Below are positions 1 through 9,757 of a stretch of 64,000 nt of DNA, in pieces. The notes under the pieces were generated by a model. That model was not told where the DNA came from. It saw nothing but the letters and a program-made list of their open reading frames with translations, and made no database searches. Source of the DNA: Endocalyx cinctus (Eukaryota; Ascomycota; Sordariomycetes; Amphisphaeriales; Apiosporaceae); contig BCKC01000006.1 of assembly GCA_001600455.1 (NCBI GenBank), positions 2,604,001 to 2,668,000 of the forward strand. The letters run 5' to 3'. Numbering within the stretch: position 1 is the stretch's first letter; each line of letters starts with the position of its first letter. The position numbers and the translations under genes are program-made.

Positions 1-665
1 TATTCTCGTACGAGCAAGACCACACGCCGTACGACGTCGTCGCGTGGCACGGCAACTACGCGCCGTACAAGTACGCGATGGAGAAGTTTATAGCCTCTAG
101 CACGTCGGACAGAGACCAGTCCGATCCCTCGGCCTACTGCGTGTTAACGGCGAAGTCCAAGATCCCCGGCGTCGCGCTCAGCGATTTTCTCGTCTTCACG
201 CCGAGGTGGAGCGTCACGCGCAACACCTTCCGCCCTCCTTACTACCACCGCAACGTAGCCTGCGAGATCATGGGCATGCCGTACGGCGAATGGCACCTGA
301 CGTCGTGCCTGGCCCCCGGCGGCTTGACGTTCGAACCTTCGTATATGCCGCACGGCGAGAGTTACGAGAAGTGGAAGGAGGCGACCACCGAAGACCTGAA
401 GCCGGTCAGGATAGGAGAGGGCAGCATGGCGTTCATGATGCACATATCCGGCCACGTCTCCTTGACCAAATACGCGCTCGAGCGCAGCAAGGCCCTGCAA
501 CCTATCCGAGCGGACCTGTGGGATGATTTCAAGGGAGGCTTCTTGAGTCCGGAGAATTTAAAACAAGTACGGGAAGATTTGATTACTGCTGGTCTTCCTA
601 CGTTAGAAGAACGACATGTCAGCTCCAAAGTGGAGCGTTTGGAAAAGAGCAACGGGGTCAAATAA
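1..665 (+). CDS. hmgA: Homogentisate 1,2-dioxygenase, C-terminal part (5' truncated by window edge)
   Basis: The frame is open from base 3 to the TAA at 663-665, so the gene enters from the left and about 220 C-terminal residues are visible. The family opens homogentisate to maleylacetoacetate, a step of tyrosine/phenylalanine catabolism, in the cytosol. Family signatures are clear: DVVAWHGNYAPYKY, VLTAKSKIPGVALSDF, RPPYYHRN and SYMPHG. By comparison with the known enzyme, the three Fe(II) ligands are all present: the His of YYHRN, the Glu six residues later (CEIMG), and the His of MPHG. The stretch after YYHRN and the C-terminal tail differ from the usual fungal HmgA as I remember it (for example GEWHLTSC, MMHISGHVSL), so it may be a paralogue rather than the main catabolic enzyme. 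No intron is seen in this part. Third-position GC is high at first and drops over the last 130 bases. Confidence 0.9.
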   Translation, partial: FSYEQDHTPYDVVAWHGNYAPYKYAMEKFIASSTSDRDQSDPSAYCVLTAKSKIPGVALSDFLVFTPRWSVTRNTFRPPYYHRNVACEIMGMPYGEWHLTSCLAPGGLTFEPSYMPHGESYEKWKEATTEDLKPVRIGEGSMAFMMHISGHVSLTKYALERSKALQPIRADLWDDFKGGFLSPENLKQVREDLITAGLPTLEERHVSSKVERLEKSNGVK

Positions 666-2239
666 AAAGAGATCTTTCTTTTGCTTGAAGAAAATGGCCC
701 TAAGACCAATTGGGAGGCATTCCCCAACAACAGCCCTGGAGGTTCTCCATGAATTTCCTTTTGCGGACTGTTAGTAAATCATTAGTGATTACAATACTGT
801 GTATATCCGCCGTAACTTAGTACATACGCAATACCTATCCCTGTAAATAGTGCGCTATAATAAATTATAGTGCAGTGCCAATTATTCAAAAATTTCGGTG
901 ATGAATTACGAGTACCTACACGTATATTATTGTGTATTCTCAGTGATACAGGAGAACCCGTTTACATCCTATTAGATACCAACCGGCGGCCTGCCCATAA
1001 TATTTCAGCACCCATCTTAAGATAATTGGTACAAGGATTTGGATACATCTAACCATCAGTTTCTTCTAAAAGCGTCGCAGTCCTATTACTTTTCGAAACC
1101 TCGGCGATAACACAGTTCTCTGCTCTAAGGCGCTAGTTCACTATGATGGAAGCCCTCAAGTTCACGGCTTTGGTGATCCTGTGATTTGACACTAACCCCT
1201 CGGAGAGTACAGAGTAACGGCGGCGTATTATATCCGTCTTCGAGTTTTGATAAGTCGAGGCAAGCCGCTGCTATGGACCAGTCTAGTCATGAGATTGGCA
1301 TTGAGCGATGGGTCCGTGAGACAGGGAGACAGTTGTAATTTGTTGCTTTCCCTGCCAACTCTACGGCGACAACGCTCACTCTGGAAATCTTCGTGGACGT
1401 TCATAAAGTATATTTACGTACAAAGTATACTATGTATATATTGATTGGCCGCTCACACTTCTTGTCGCCCATGATATAACTATGCCAATACATATTCAAC
1501 CCTAGCTAAACGAGCAGCAATGTTGCAAAGCCCATAAATATAAAGCACAACTTAGGAAGTTATTCAATTATTTTGCCCAACTTATGGCTATATTTTGATT
1601 TATATACCCTTCCAACCCTTATGAATCAATAGCAGTGGGTCGACACTTAATGCAGCCACTGAGAACTGACTTCTAGAATCCACAAACCCCGTCCGTTCTC
1701 TTACCCCCTACCCAAGGGAGTTCTAGAAGAGATTTAGAATACAAGATCTCTTGAATGGGGGATGACGACGTACATGGCGGTCAGTCATCGTATTCGCGAC
1801 CTCGATGATTACCCCTTCTTTCCGCGAATGGTTATCTCGCCGGCCACGAAACCGATAGCATATCTTCTAATCTCTGGTGGATCCGGCAAGGTAATTTGTC
1901 CTTGTTACCAAAGTATTTTCTACCATGTACACTAGAAGTTGAGTGGAGCCGGGGATGTGATAAGGGTTACCAACTACATATAATATGGAGTCGCTAGCGT
2001 CGTGGATATCAAGAACTCATTAGGCGAAATAAGTAACGTCCGGAAAGACCCTTGATCGCTAGAAAGATTACGTTAAAGAGAGATCCATTCGGTATATCAG
2101 CACTTGTTGTTTTGACCTCCTCCTGTCGCTGTCTTTCTTTGTTTCTCGCGCGTTTCCATCAACAACGTCGAGGAACATTTCGCGATCTTGCTTCCACTTC
2201 CACTTCTATATCTGGCTAAAAACGCGTCGGATTTGAACA
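666..2239. other. Intergenic, no gene seen
   Basis: AT-leaning sequence between the dioxygenase stop and the permease start. The only open frames are short and unlike any protein I recognise. The last 150 bases are rich in C/T runs (around 2115-2150), as is common in fungal core promoters, so this part probably holds the permease promoter. Confidence 0.7.
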
Positions 2240-3878
2240 ATGGAGAGAACAGAGGAAAAGACACCCGTCAGCACCATCGCGTCGCCTGACGGTCAAGATG
2301 CCGACGCTGTCGAGTCCCAATCCTATAAAAGTTCCGGGAAATGGATGTCAAAGTTGTCGGCCTGGGGTATTGAGGTGCGCGGCGTCACGCCAGTGCCTCT
2401 CGAGGAACGAACCGACAAAAAGTTCATCAACGTTTTCTTCGTGTGGTTCACGATGAGTACGAACCTGCTGCCGTATGTACTTTCAATACGATATCTTAAC
2501 ACTATCATTTCCCCAATATCAGAACGCTAATAGAGATAATCCAGTATTATCACAGGAATGTTGGGCACTTTTAGCTTCGGGCTTTCGCTTCGGGATTGTT
2601 CCTTGGTCATATTGTTCTTCTCGCTACTCTGTACCATGTTCCCGGCTTATTTTAGTACTTTTGGATCGCGAACGGGATTGCGCCAGATGCTTCACGCGCG
2701 TTACACTTTTGGGTAAGCATAGCCATTTACTATCGCGGTCTTAAGGAAGAGGAAAGAACTCTGATTAATCGATAATAATTAGGTACTATTTAATTTCCAT
2801 CATCGTGATTCTCAACCTCGCGACCATCGCCGGTTTTGGAGTCATCGACTGCGTTTTGGGCGGATCTACGCTAGCCGCCGTCTCCAGCGGCAAGATCGAT
2901 TCCACAGCTGGGATCGTCATCATCGGGCTCATCGGGATGGTCGTTTCGTTCGGCGGGTACCGCGTGCTGCACCAGTTCGAGAGGTACAGCTGGATCTTCG
3001 CCCTGCTCGCCATCACGATCGCGACCGGCGTCGGCGGTAAAGAGTTCTGGAACCAAGGGGCCGAGGCGGCGCCCGCGACGGCCGCGACCATCGTCAGCTA
3101 CGGCGGCGTGATCGCGGGATTCCTGATCCCCTGGGCCGCCATGGCGTCCGACTTCGCCGTCTACTGCGACCCGTCCGTCTCGACCCTGCGCATCTTCGCC
3201 TACACCTACGCCGGCCTCTTCGTGCCGACCGTGCCGCTCATGGTCCTCGGCGCGGCCATCGGCGGCGCCACCCTCACCAACGACGTCTGGGCCGCCGGCT
3301 ACGACAGCTACAGCGTCGGCGGCGTCCTGCAGGCCATTCTCCTGCCCGCCGGCGGCTTCGGCCGCTTCGTCGCCGTTCTGCTCGCCCTCAGCCTCGTCGG
3401 AAACCTCGCCGCCGCCATGTACTCGATCTCGCTCAACTTCCAGCTCCTCCTGCCTTTCCTCGTGCGCGTGCCCCGCTTCGCCTTCTCCGTCGTCTTCACC
3501 GTCGTCGCCATCCCCGTCGCCGTCTACGCGGCCAAGAGCTTCTTCGCGAGCCTCGAGAACTTCATCTACCTCATCGCGTACTGGTCGGCCGCGTTCGTCG
3601 CCGTCGTCGGCGTCGAGCACTTCGTCTTCCGCAAGGCCGACCCGAAATCGTACGATCCCGAGCATTGGGACCAGCCCTCCAAGCTGCCTTCGGGCGTCTC
3701 CGCCGTCCTCGCCGCGGGCTTGTCGTTCGCGCTCGCGGTCCCTTCCATGTCGCAGGTCTGGTACACCGGACCGATCGCCGAGACGACGGGCGATATTGGC
3801 TTCGAAGTTGCTCTTGTCCTGTCGGCTTTGCTATACGTACCTATACGTTGGGTTGAACTCAAGATAAGGAATGTTTAA
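2240..3878 (+). CDS. Purine-cytosine permease (NCS1 family, Fcy2/FcyB-like)
   Basis: Proposed exons are 2240-2472, 2545-2712 and 2783-3878, giving 498 aa, close to the usual length of about 500. Donors are GTATGT and GTAAGC, and acceptors are CCAG and TTAG. The first intron has a GCTAAT branch point at about 2526. These joins restore the family sequence: LLP-IITGMLGTFSFGLSLRD across intron 1 and TFG-YYLISIIVILNLATIAGFG across intron 2. The N-terminal 70 residues are cytosolic and hydrophilic and are followed by about twelve hydrophobic segments. Family members are plasma-membrane proton symporters for cytosine, adenine, guanine or hypoxanthine. Substrate cannot be told from sequence alone. 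Exon 3 is strongly GC-rich at third positions, whereas exons 1-2 and the last 25 codons are not. The gene converges on the Zn2Cys6 regulator 379 bp downstream. Confidence 0.9.
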
Positions 3879-4257
3879 TAATAGAGGAGACGCGTGCGAG
3901 ATTTGATATAGGATCTACAATTACCTATATGTAATATTGAATTTCTTCACTATATATAATGAAGTTATCTAGAGCCAAGACTTTGCGCTTATGAACAATC
4001 GAATCTTTAGATCTTCAATTTTATAAAATTAGGTATCATTATTTAGCTATTCTTAGTGTATAACTTTAGTGGCGTAGTGTAGTAAAAGGGCACTAATTAT
4101 AGTGCCAAACGGCTCGTGCATAATGCTGTATAAAATCCGCTAAAAGCCCTAAGCCCAAGAAAATCCCGTGATATACCCAAACATGCCATAACGCCAATGC
4201 AGAAATCAGCCGTAGTAATAAATCGCCAGATTATGGAACCAAGGGAGAAAAACATTC
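3879..4257. other. Convergent intergenic region, no gene seen
   Basis: This lies between the permease stop and the stop of the minus-strand regulator. It is AT-rich with several ATATA and TAATA runs that could serve 3'-end formation for both genes. No open frame of note. Confidence 0.6.
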
Positions 4258-6297
4258 TCACGTCCAATATGTATCAAAAGCTTCAAACATAGAGTCGGCA
4301 AGCAAAGGATAATTAAGAAGCAAGTCTGGCTCGTATTCTCCTGGCATTCCATACGCCCCTTCCGATTCTCCCGCATGAACCGGCGCCTCCATGGGCCGTT
4401 CTTCCGACGACGACGGATGGGGCGGTTGAGTATCTTGGACCGCCCCCTCGCTAGCTTTGCATAGCATCTGGTACCACCTTCGAGCGAGCGGCCAAGCGTC
4501 CTGCAGATCGCGAAGGCCTCGGATCGAGCTCTGGAGGATGCGGGCCGACTGCGACGAAACTTTTTGGTTAAGTCCCATTGCCCGACCTAGGTGGTTCGCT
4601 AGAGAGCCGCAGATATAAGTACAAAAGACGATGAGCGCCGGATACTCGTCCATCGGAGACCGGTATTCGAAAAAGCGGTTCACCTGCTCGTCCAGGATCA
4701 GCATGTTATCGAACAGCTCGTCCGTGACCGAGGTCTGAAACCCGTGTCGAGCCCGCTCCTGCTGCTGCTGCTGCTGATGCTCGTGCTGGTTCTGGTGATC
4801 TACGACGGGGTTCGTTTCGCGGTGGGGTTTCGGACCCAAGATGTCGCGGAGATAACTCCGTCGGAGGATCACGTTGCAGAGACGCAGGACCATGACGGTG
4901 GATATGTAGGCGAGGTCGAGACCCTCGACCTTGAAGGCGCGGAGGTTCCAGACCGACCACGAGTGCTGCGGGGGCAGATTATGTTCGAATTCGATCAGTA
5001 TTTGCTTCATTCTCTCGTAGTCGGCGGTGCTTATCCCTCTCTGCGCATCCGTGCCGGAGTTCACGTCGTCGGCGCTCACGAGCCTCGAGACTTGACCCCA
5101 GAGGTTGTGAGTTTGGAGAAGCGTGGCGAACAACGAACGGTTCTTCAAACATGTCAACTCCGGATGTTCTATCCCCGGCGGCGTTCCAGCCAGTGCCGAA
5201 CGTTGGACAGGTTGGGTTCCAAACGTGAAATCCCTCTCGTCGCAAGGAAGCAAGGCGGTGATGTCCTTATACGAGAACGTCACCAAAGCTTCGGAGCCCG
5301 AGTGCAAGTTCTCGAACGTTTCTAGCATCCAGAACGTCCGTCGAGCCACTTCGCTGACCACGATATCCTCGCTCGAGGCAGAAGGAGAGAGCCGGTACGT
5401 TTCTTCCCGGTGCAGTCGTAGTATGCCCGCGAGCCTGACGGCAATCCCCATATAAATAGAGCTCTTCTTTCTATCTCCGTTTCCCCATTCCGCTATACTC
5501 AACAGGAAAAATGATTGGATCGAATCAAGCTTCACGTTGAACATTTCCTTCGGCACAAATGCGGACGCCTGGTCCAGGAAGAACTGCGTCGCCGCTGAGC
5601 CGCCCTGGTATCTTCTCACTAAGCTCGCGGTGAACCTCGCAGAAACGCTGAGTATGCTTAGGATGAGAAACAAGCTGATAGATTCCGAGTTTCTCTTCAT
5701 CTCCTCGAAGAAGACTGACTTCGGTAGAAATCCTAGTTGAAAATACGACGTCGTCAGGGCGACAACTCCTTCCACCACCTCGTCGTTAGGCGGGAGAGAG
5801 TTCCAATTGGGGGAATTGGATGGAAATGACAATCTCGGCCCAAATATCGCAGCTGGGCTTGGGCTTGCCATCGCATAGCTGTTAGAAGGAGTTCCATAGC
5901 CGCCTTGGGAGCTAGAACTTTGAACGTCCTGGGTATCTTCCGAAAGCCGAGAAACCGTGCTGGGGGTACTATTCGCGTTATTCGGGACCGCACCCGGCTG
6001 CGGCTGCAACGTGGAGGAAGAAGGAACACCTTGCGATCTCCTCGGACTCCGATAAGCGCGGTCGAAGTTCACTTCACCCCAGGCGAAGGCGCACTCCTCG
6101 TTCGCCTTCTCGCAGGCTTGGCAGGGAGGCTTCGAATTTTCGTTGATGCATTTCACCCGCAGACGTCGACAGCGACGGCAGGCTTTGGAACGCGGACCCG
6201 ACCGACCTGACGAGGATTGGAGCGTCCGACGGATGGTCGGTACCGCAGACGGTACCACTGGTGCCGGCACCGAGGTCGGTGGAATCCCGTCCCGCAT
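4258..6297 (-). CDS. Zn2Cys6 fungal transcription factor with fungal-specific TF domain
   Basis: An uninterrupted minus-strand frame of 679 aa starts from the first ATG (6297); an open GTG lies four codons upstream. Near the N terminus is a complete binuclear zinc cluster with spacing C-x2-C-x6-C-x8-C-x2-C-x6-C (cysteines at about residues 40, 43, 50, 59, 62, 69), beginning KACRRCRRLRVKC. A Ser/Pro/Gln-rich linker follows. The middle region (about 150-400) matches the fungal-specific regulatory domain in style, including SVSARFTASLVRRYQGG and ARRTFWMLETFENLHSG. A polyglutamine stretch (HEHQQQQQQ) lies near residue 510, and the C terminus is acidic. It should be a nuclear DNA-binding regulator recognising CGG triplets. 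It sits divergent to the MFS transporter and convergent to the permease, both possible targets. I cannot assign a specific orthologue. Confidence 0.88.
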   Translation of the reverse strand: MRDGIPPTSVPAPVVPSAVPTIRRTLQSSSGRSGPRSKACRRCRRLRVKCINENSKPPCQACEKANEECAFAWGEVNFDRAYRSPRRSQGVPSSSTLQPQPGAVPNNANSTPSTVSRLSEDTQDVQSSSSQGGYGTPSNSYAMASPSPAAIFGPRLSFPSNSPNWNSLPPNDEVVEGVVALTTSYFQLGFLPKSVFFEEMKRNSESISLFLILSILSVSARFTASLVRRYQGGSAATQFFLDQASAFVPKEMFNVKLDSIQSFFLLSIAEWGNGDRKKSSIYMGIAVRLAGILRLHREETYRLSPSASSEDIVVSEVARRTFWMLETFENLHSGSEALVTFSYKDITALLPCDERDFTFGTQPVQRSALAGTPPGIEHPELTCLKNRSLFATLLQTHNLWGQVSRLVSADDVNSGTDAQRGISTADYERMKQILIEFEHNLPPQHSWSVWNLRAFKVEGLDLAYISTVMVLRLCNVILRRSYLRDILGPKPHRETNPVVDHQNQHEHQQQQQQERARHGFQTSVTDELFDNMLILDEQVNRFFEYRSPMDEYPALIVFCTYICGSLANHLGRAMGLNQKVSSQSARILQSSIRGLRDLQDAWPLARRWYQMLCKASEGAVQDTQPPHPSSSEERPMEAPVHAGESEGAYGMPGEYEPDLLLNYPLLADSMFEAFDTYWT

Positions 6298-7275
6298 CGT
6301 CTGACACACTAAAAGGTACCTTAATTTAAAAGAACGGTACGGTAAAATCTATACATAGCAAGACAAAAAGGGTGCTTCAAAGTACACGTAATCTTAGACC
6401 GTTTGAAAAGATTTGGCCGGTTTCTGGGGTATTTTCTTGTCTTGAGTTGCCGACTGAAAAAATTATTGGTGTCGATTTCAACATATCCACTTCTTTTGCC
6501 GGTTTCCTTTTTCTCATATTAATTAATGGCTGCCCCATTTTACTTAGTGATGAGGGAATTAGCCCCCTACAAGTAAGTGGATTCACGTAAAATTTCCTCT
6601 TCACTGTTTCTATTACTCCGTACACAGATAATACTTATCTCGATCCTACGCGTAGAATAGTAGGCATCTGCATATGTCTACTATTCTCGTGCCTGGAACT
6701 ATAGCTAACGTTACACCCCCTTTTGTAAGTAAATGCCCAAGACAGTCCATTTAGGTATTGACTGATTCAAAGTCAGCATAAACGGCTGCAAGTAATTTTA
6801 AACCAGTCAGATTCAGTGTAAGATCGCTATGACTTTGCTCTGTTTCTCATGCTCCATGCCGAGCCATTAGCGTACCCAAATAAGAAAAACGGTGGCTGAG
6901 TGGTTCTGATAACGTGGAATCAGCAACTATTTGGCCCATATTTGAAATACGGTGTAATGCCAACCTTGGAGTCAGTGCAGGGTTATTAAATAGTGTATGA
7001 AAGCCATTAGGACTCTTAGGAGGCGGGTATGAATGGAGCCTCTGAATAATCGATATCAAGTGGAAACGCGATAAGATATTGAAGAGAGAGAAAAAAAAAA
7101 AGGACGATCTCCGATCGCGGCTAAGGTAAGGAGCTTTCGGCAAAATGGAGAATTCTGAACAGCAGAAACTCTTCACGGCCGCATAGGAGCGCCGAGGTGG
7201 TATTTTACTTTACGGTTTTATGAATCAATTATTACGTGGGTGACGGTAAGAATCGCATCCCCTTTCTTTGGATCC
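6298..7275. promoter_or_regulatory. Shared divergent promoter region, Zn2Cys6 regulator / MFS transporter
   Basis: About 980 bp separates the two divergent starts. It contains sequences compatible with Zn2Cys6 binding: an everted repeat CCG-N4-CGG at 7111-7120 and the abutting CGGCCG at 7176-7181, both within about 170 bp of the transporter start. A CGGTACGG lies at about 6335, close to the regulator start. These are short motifs and could occur by chance. No coding frame in the interval looks real. Confidence 0.4.
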
Positions 7276-8931
7276 ATGGGTGAAATAACCGAAGAGAAGG
7301 GCTGCGTGGAGCCTCCCACCACCACAGAACCTACCACCGCCACCACCACTACCACTACCGCTCCTATACTTGACGCGGAAAAGGAGCAGACCGCGTCGGT
7401 ACCACCGCCGCCGCCGCCGCTACTAGAAGACGACGACGACGAAACCGTCTCACCCGCATCCGCCGAACCGCCGTACAGCATCTACAACCGCCGAGAAAAA
7501 TGGATCATCGTCGCCCTCGTCGCCCTAGCCGGTCTGCAAGGCCCTTTGCCGGCGAACATATACTTTCCCGCGATCAATCAGATCGCCGACGTCTTCCAAA
7601 AGTCGATCGCGCAGGTGAACCTGACCGTCACGATTTACCTGGTACTGCAGGGCGCGTCGCCCATGCTATGGGGACCGCTCTCCGACCGGTACGGGCGTAG
7701 GCCGCTGTTCCTCGTGTGCCTGCTTATCCTGATCGGGTCGTGCATTGGACTGGCTCTATGTCCGACCGACGCTTTTTGGTTACTGCTTTTATTGCGGGCT
7801 ATCCAGGCCGGAGGCTGCACCAGTACCATAGCGTTAGGAGGAGGCGTCATCGGGGACGTCGCGACGAGGGACGAGCGGGGAGGATTCTTCGGTATGTTCA
7901 ACTTGGGACCTATGTTAGCGCCCGTCATCGGTCCGGCGATAGGTGGCGTCTTATCCGAGGAGCTCGGTTGGCGATCGATCTTCGTCTTTCTCGCCATATT
8001 TAGCGTGTTCTGCTTCGTCGCGATCCTTCTGTTCATGCCCGAAACTATGCGCGCTTTGGTCGGGAACGGGAGTCTTAGGCCCGCTCACGTCGTTTACAAG
8101 CCGCTCGTGCCCTTCATCGGCAGGCGCGGCGTCTCGCCCGCCGGTCCTGGTAGCGCGACGGATGCGGCGAAGCCGAAATCGAAATCTAGCTTGAACCCGT
8201 TTCGTCTGTTAGTCTATCCGGACGTGGTGCTTACCCTATCGTATACGGGCGTCGTATACGCGGTCAATTACACCGTCACGTCCACCATCTCTTCCTCCTT
8301 CGCCGTCGCGTATCCCTACCTCTCGGAGGCTCTCCTCGGCGTCGCTTACCTGCCTACCGGCATCGGGATGATCCTCGGATCCTCGCTGAACGGGAAATGC
8401 TTAGACTGGGATCTCCAGCGGATCAAGAAAAAGCGCAAGATGAACGCTCTAGCGGCGGAAAACGTCTCCTCCGCCGACTCGGACGCGGAAGATGCCGACT
8501 TCCCGATCGAATACGCGCGCCTCCGGCTCGTGCCCGCGCTGATCCTCGTCTTCGTCGGCAGCGTCGTGGGTTGGGGTTGGTGCATCGAGCACCGGCGGTC
8601 GATCGCGGGGCCGCTGGTGTTTCAGGTGGCGCTGGGGTACACGTCGATCGCGATACTGAACTCGACGATGACCTTGATGATCGACATGATCAAGGACCAG
8701 AGCTCGTCGGTGATCGCGTGCACGAACCTCGTGCGCTGCTCGCTCGCGGCGCTGCTGGTGGGGCTGATTGACAAATCGACCTCGAGCAGGCTGGGGTACG
8801 GCTGGAGTTACACCCTGCTGGGCGGCTTGTGCGGCTTGCTCCTGATCCTGGTCTACGCCGAGCTGCGATGGGGGCCGGGATGGAGGAGAAAGCGGCAGGA
8901 GGAGTCTAGGTCGAAGACCGCCACGTTATGA
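7276..8931 (+). CDS. MFS drug:H+ antiporter, DHA1 family, QDR/AQR1-like
   Basis: Single exon, 551 aa from the ATG at 7276; the frame is open further upstream but only from a GTG. The N-terminal cytosolic tail is low complexity, with Thr runs, six prolines and an acidic LLEDDDDE. Twelve hydrophobic segments follow from YNRREKW onward. Motif A is intact in loop 2-3 (GPLSDRYGRRPLF). The basic residue of motif B is in LLRAIQAGG, and the antiporter motif C region reads GPMLAPVIGPAIGGVL. FMPETMRALVGNGS followed by a long basic central loop is characteristic of the QDR/Dtr1-type DHA1 exporters, plasma-membrane proteins that expel drugs, weak acids or polyamines. Divergent from the Zn2Cys6 regulator and 826 bp upstream of the P450 on the same strand. 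Substrate is unknown. Confidence 0.9.
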   Translation: MGEITEEKGCVEPPTTTEPTTATTTTTTAPILDAEKEQTASVPPPPPPLLEDDDDETVSPASAEPPYSIYNRREKWIIVALVALAGLQGPLPANIYFPAINQIADVFQKSIAQVNLTVTIYLVLQGASPMLWGPLSDRYGRRPLFLVCLLILIGSCIGLALCPTDAFWLLLLLRAIQAGGCTSTIALGGGVIGDVATRDERGGFFGMFNLGPMLAPVIGPAIGGVLSEELGWRSIFVFLAIFSVFCFVAILLFMPETMRALVGNGSLRPAHVVYKPLVPFIGRRGVSPAGPGSATDAAKPKSKSSLNPFRLLVYPDVVLTLSYTGVVYAVNYTVTSTISSSFAVAYPYLSEALLGVAYLPTGIGMILGSSLNGKCLDWDLQRIKKKRKMNALAAENVSSADSDAEDADFPIEYARLRLVPALILVFVGSVVGWGWCIEHRRSIAGPLVFQVALGYTSIAILNSTMTLMIDMIKDQSSSVIACTNLVRCSLAALLVGLIDKSTSSRLGYGWSYTLLGGLCGLLLILVYAELRWGPGWRRKRQEESRSKTATL

Positions 8932-9757
8932 AGAAGAGGGACGAGTTTTTTTGGGGAAGCACGACATTTAACAACGCACGCCTTTTTTGTATGGTGTCAG
9001 ACGGTTTGGTCGGCCCGGGTTGTGTATGATTTATTAAGAAGGCTCATTTTTGGCTGAAATGAAGTCGTATGATAAGATGATGACCATAGAAATAGATAAG
9101 CCCGTCATAGAAATAGATAAGATAGAAATAGATCTCTTTTTTTTTTTTTTTTTCTATTCTTCGACCTTCTTATTTGTCGTTTGATTATATATTTCGCGGC
9201 CTTTTTATACCGAGACCTGGTTTTTTTCTCTTAGGGGTCAAGTAACACGAGGTAACACATATACCACCGTCACTATATATACTACCCAAAGTGCATTGAG
9301 TGTAACGTATAGGCTTGATGATAATTGGATATGTAGTAAGGTAAGTTGGTGGCTCAGTATGCTGTCTTGATCGGATATTCTTACGTATTTTTAGCCTCTT
9401 TTCCAAATACTCAAATCAAGGCTGTCGAGTGAGATAATTATAGTAAGCGTCGTCTATCGAAAGCAGCATGTGAAAAAGAATGATATTTTGGATGGCATTC
9501 ATAAAAAGTCGGAGAAATCTGCAACGTTGTTATTTAGCGAGATTCCTCTTCATCTTTTTCTTCATCTCGATATATTATTTTATATCATATAATAATATAT
9601 ATATATATATAAAGTCATGCACTGCAATGACATACATAATAAACGTGTATGCCAAAAGCAGATTGACATGCAGTGAACCAAAATAATCAAAGATCTACCT
9701 CTCTTTTCGGAATTTTTATCCACTTCCCTACCGGTACACTCTACCGACCCATAAAAA
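8932..9757. other. Intergenic with short tandem AT repeats
   Basis: This separates the MFS and P450 genes. Around 9085-9130 the unit ATAGAAATAGATAAG recurs nearly three times, followed by a T-run of about 17. A (TA)n stretch lies at about 9594-9611. No protein-like frame. The final 50 bases lead into the P450 start, preceded by an A-rich ATAAAAAATG context. Confidence 0.6.

Noticed and set aside
2871..3665. 264-codon minus-strand frame opposite the permease
   Set aside because: Shadow of the GC-rich third positions of the permease exon 3; it is almost all Asp, Glu, Gly and Val.
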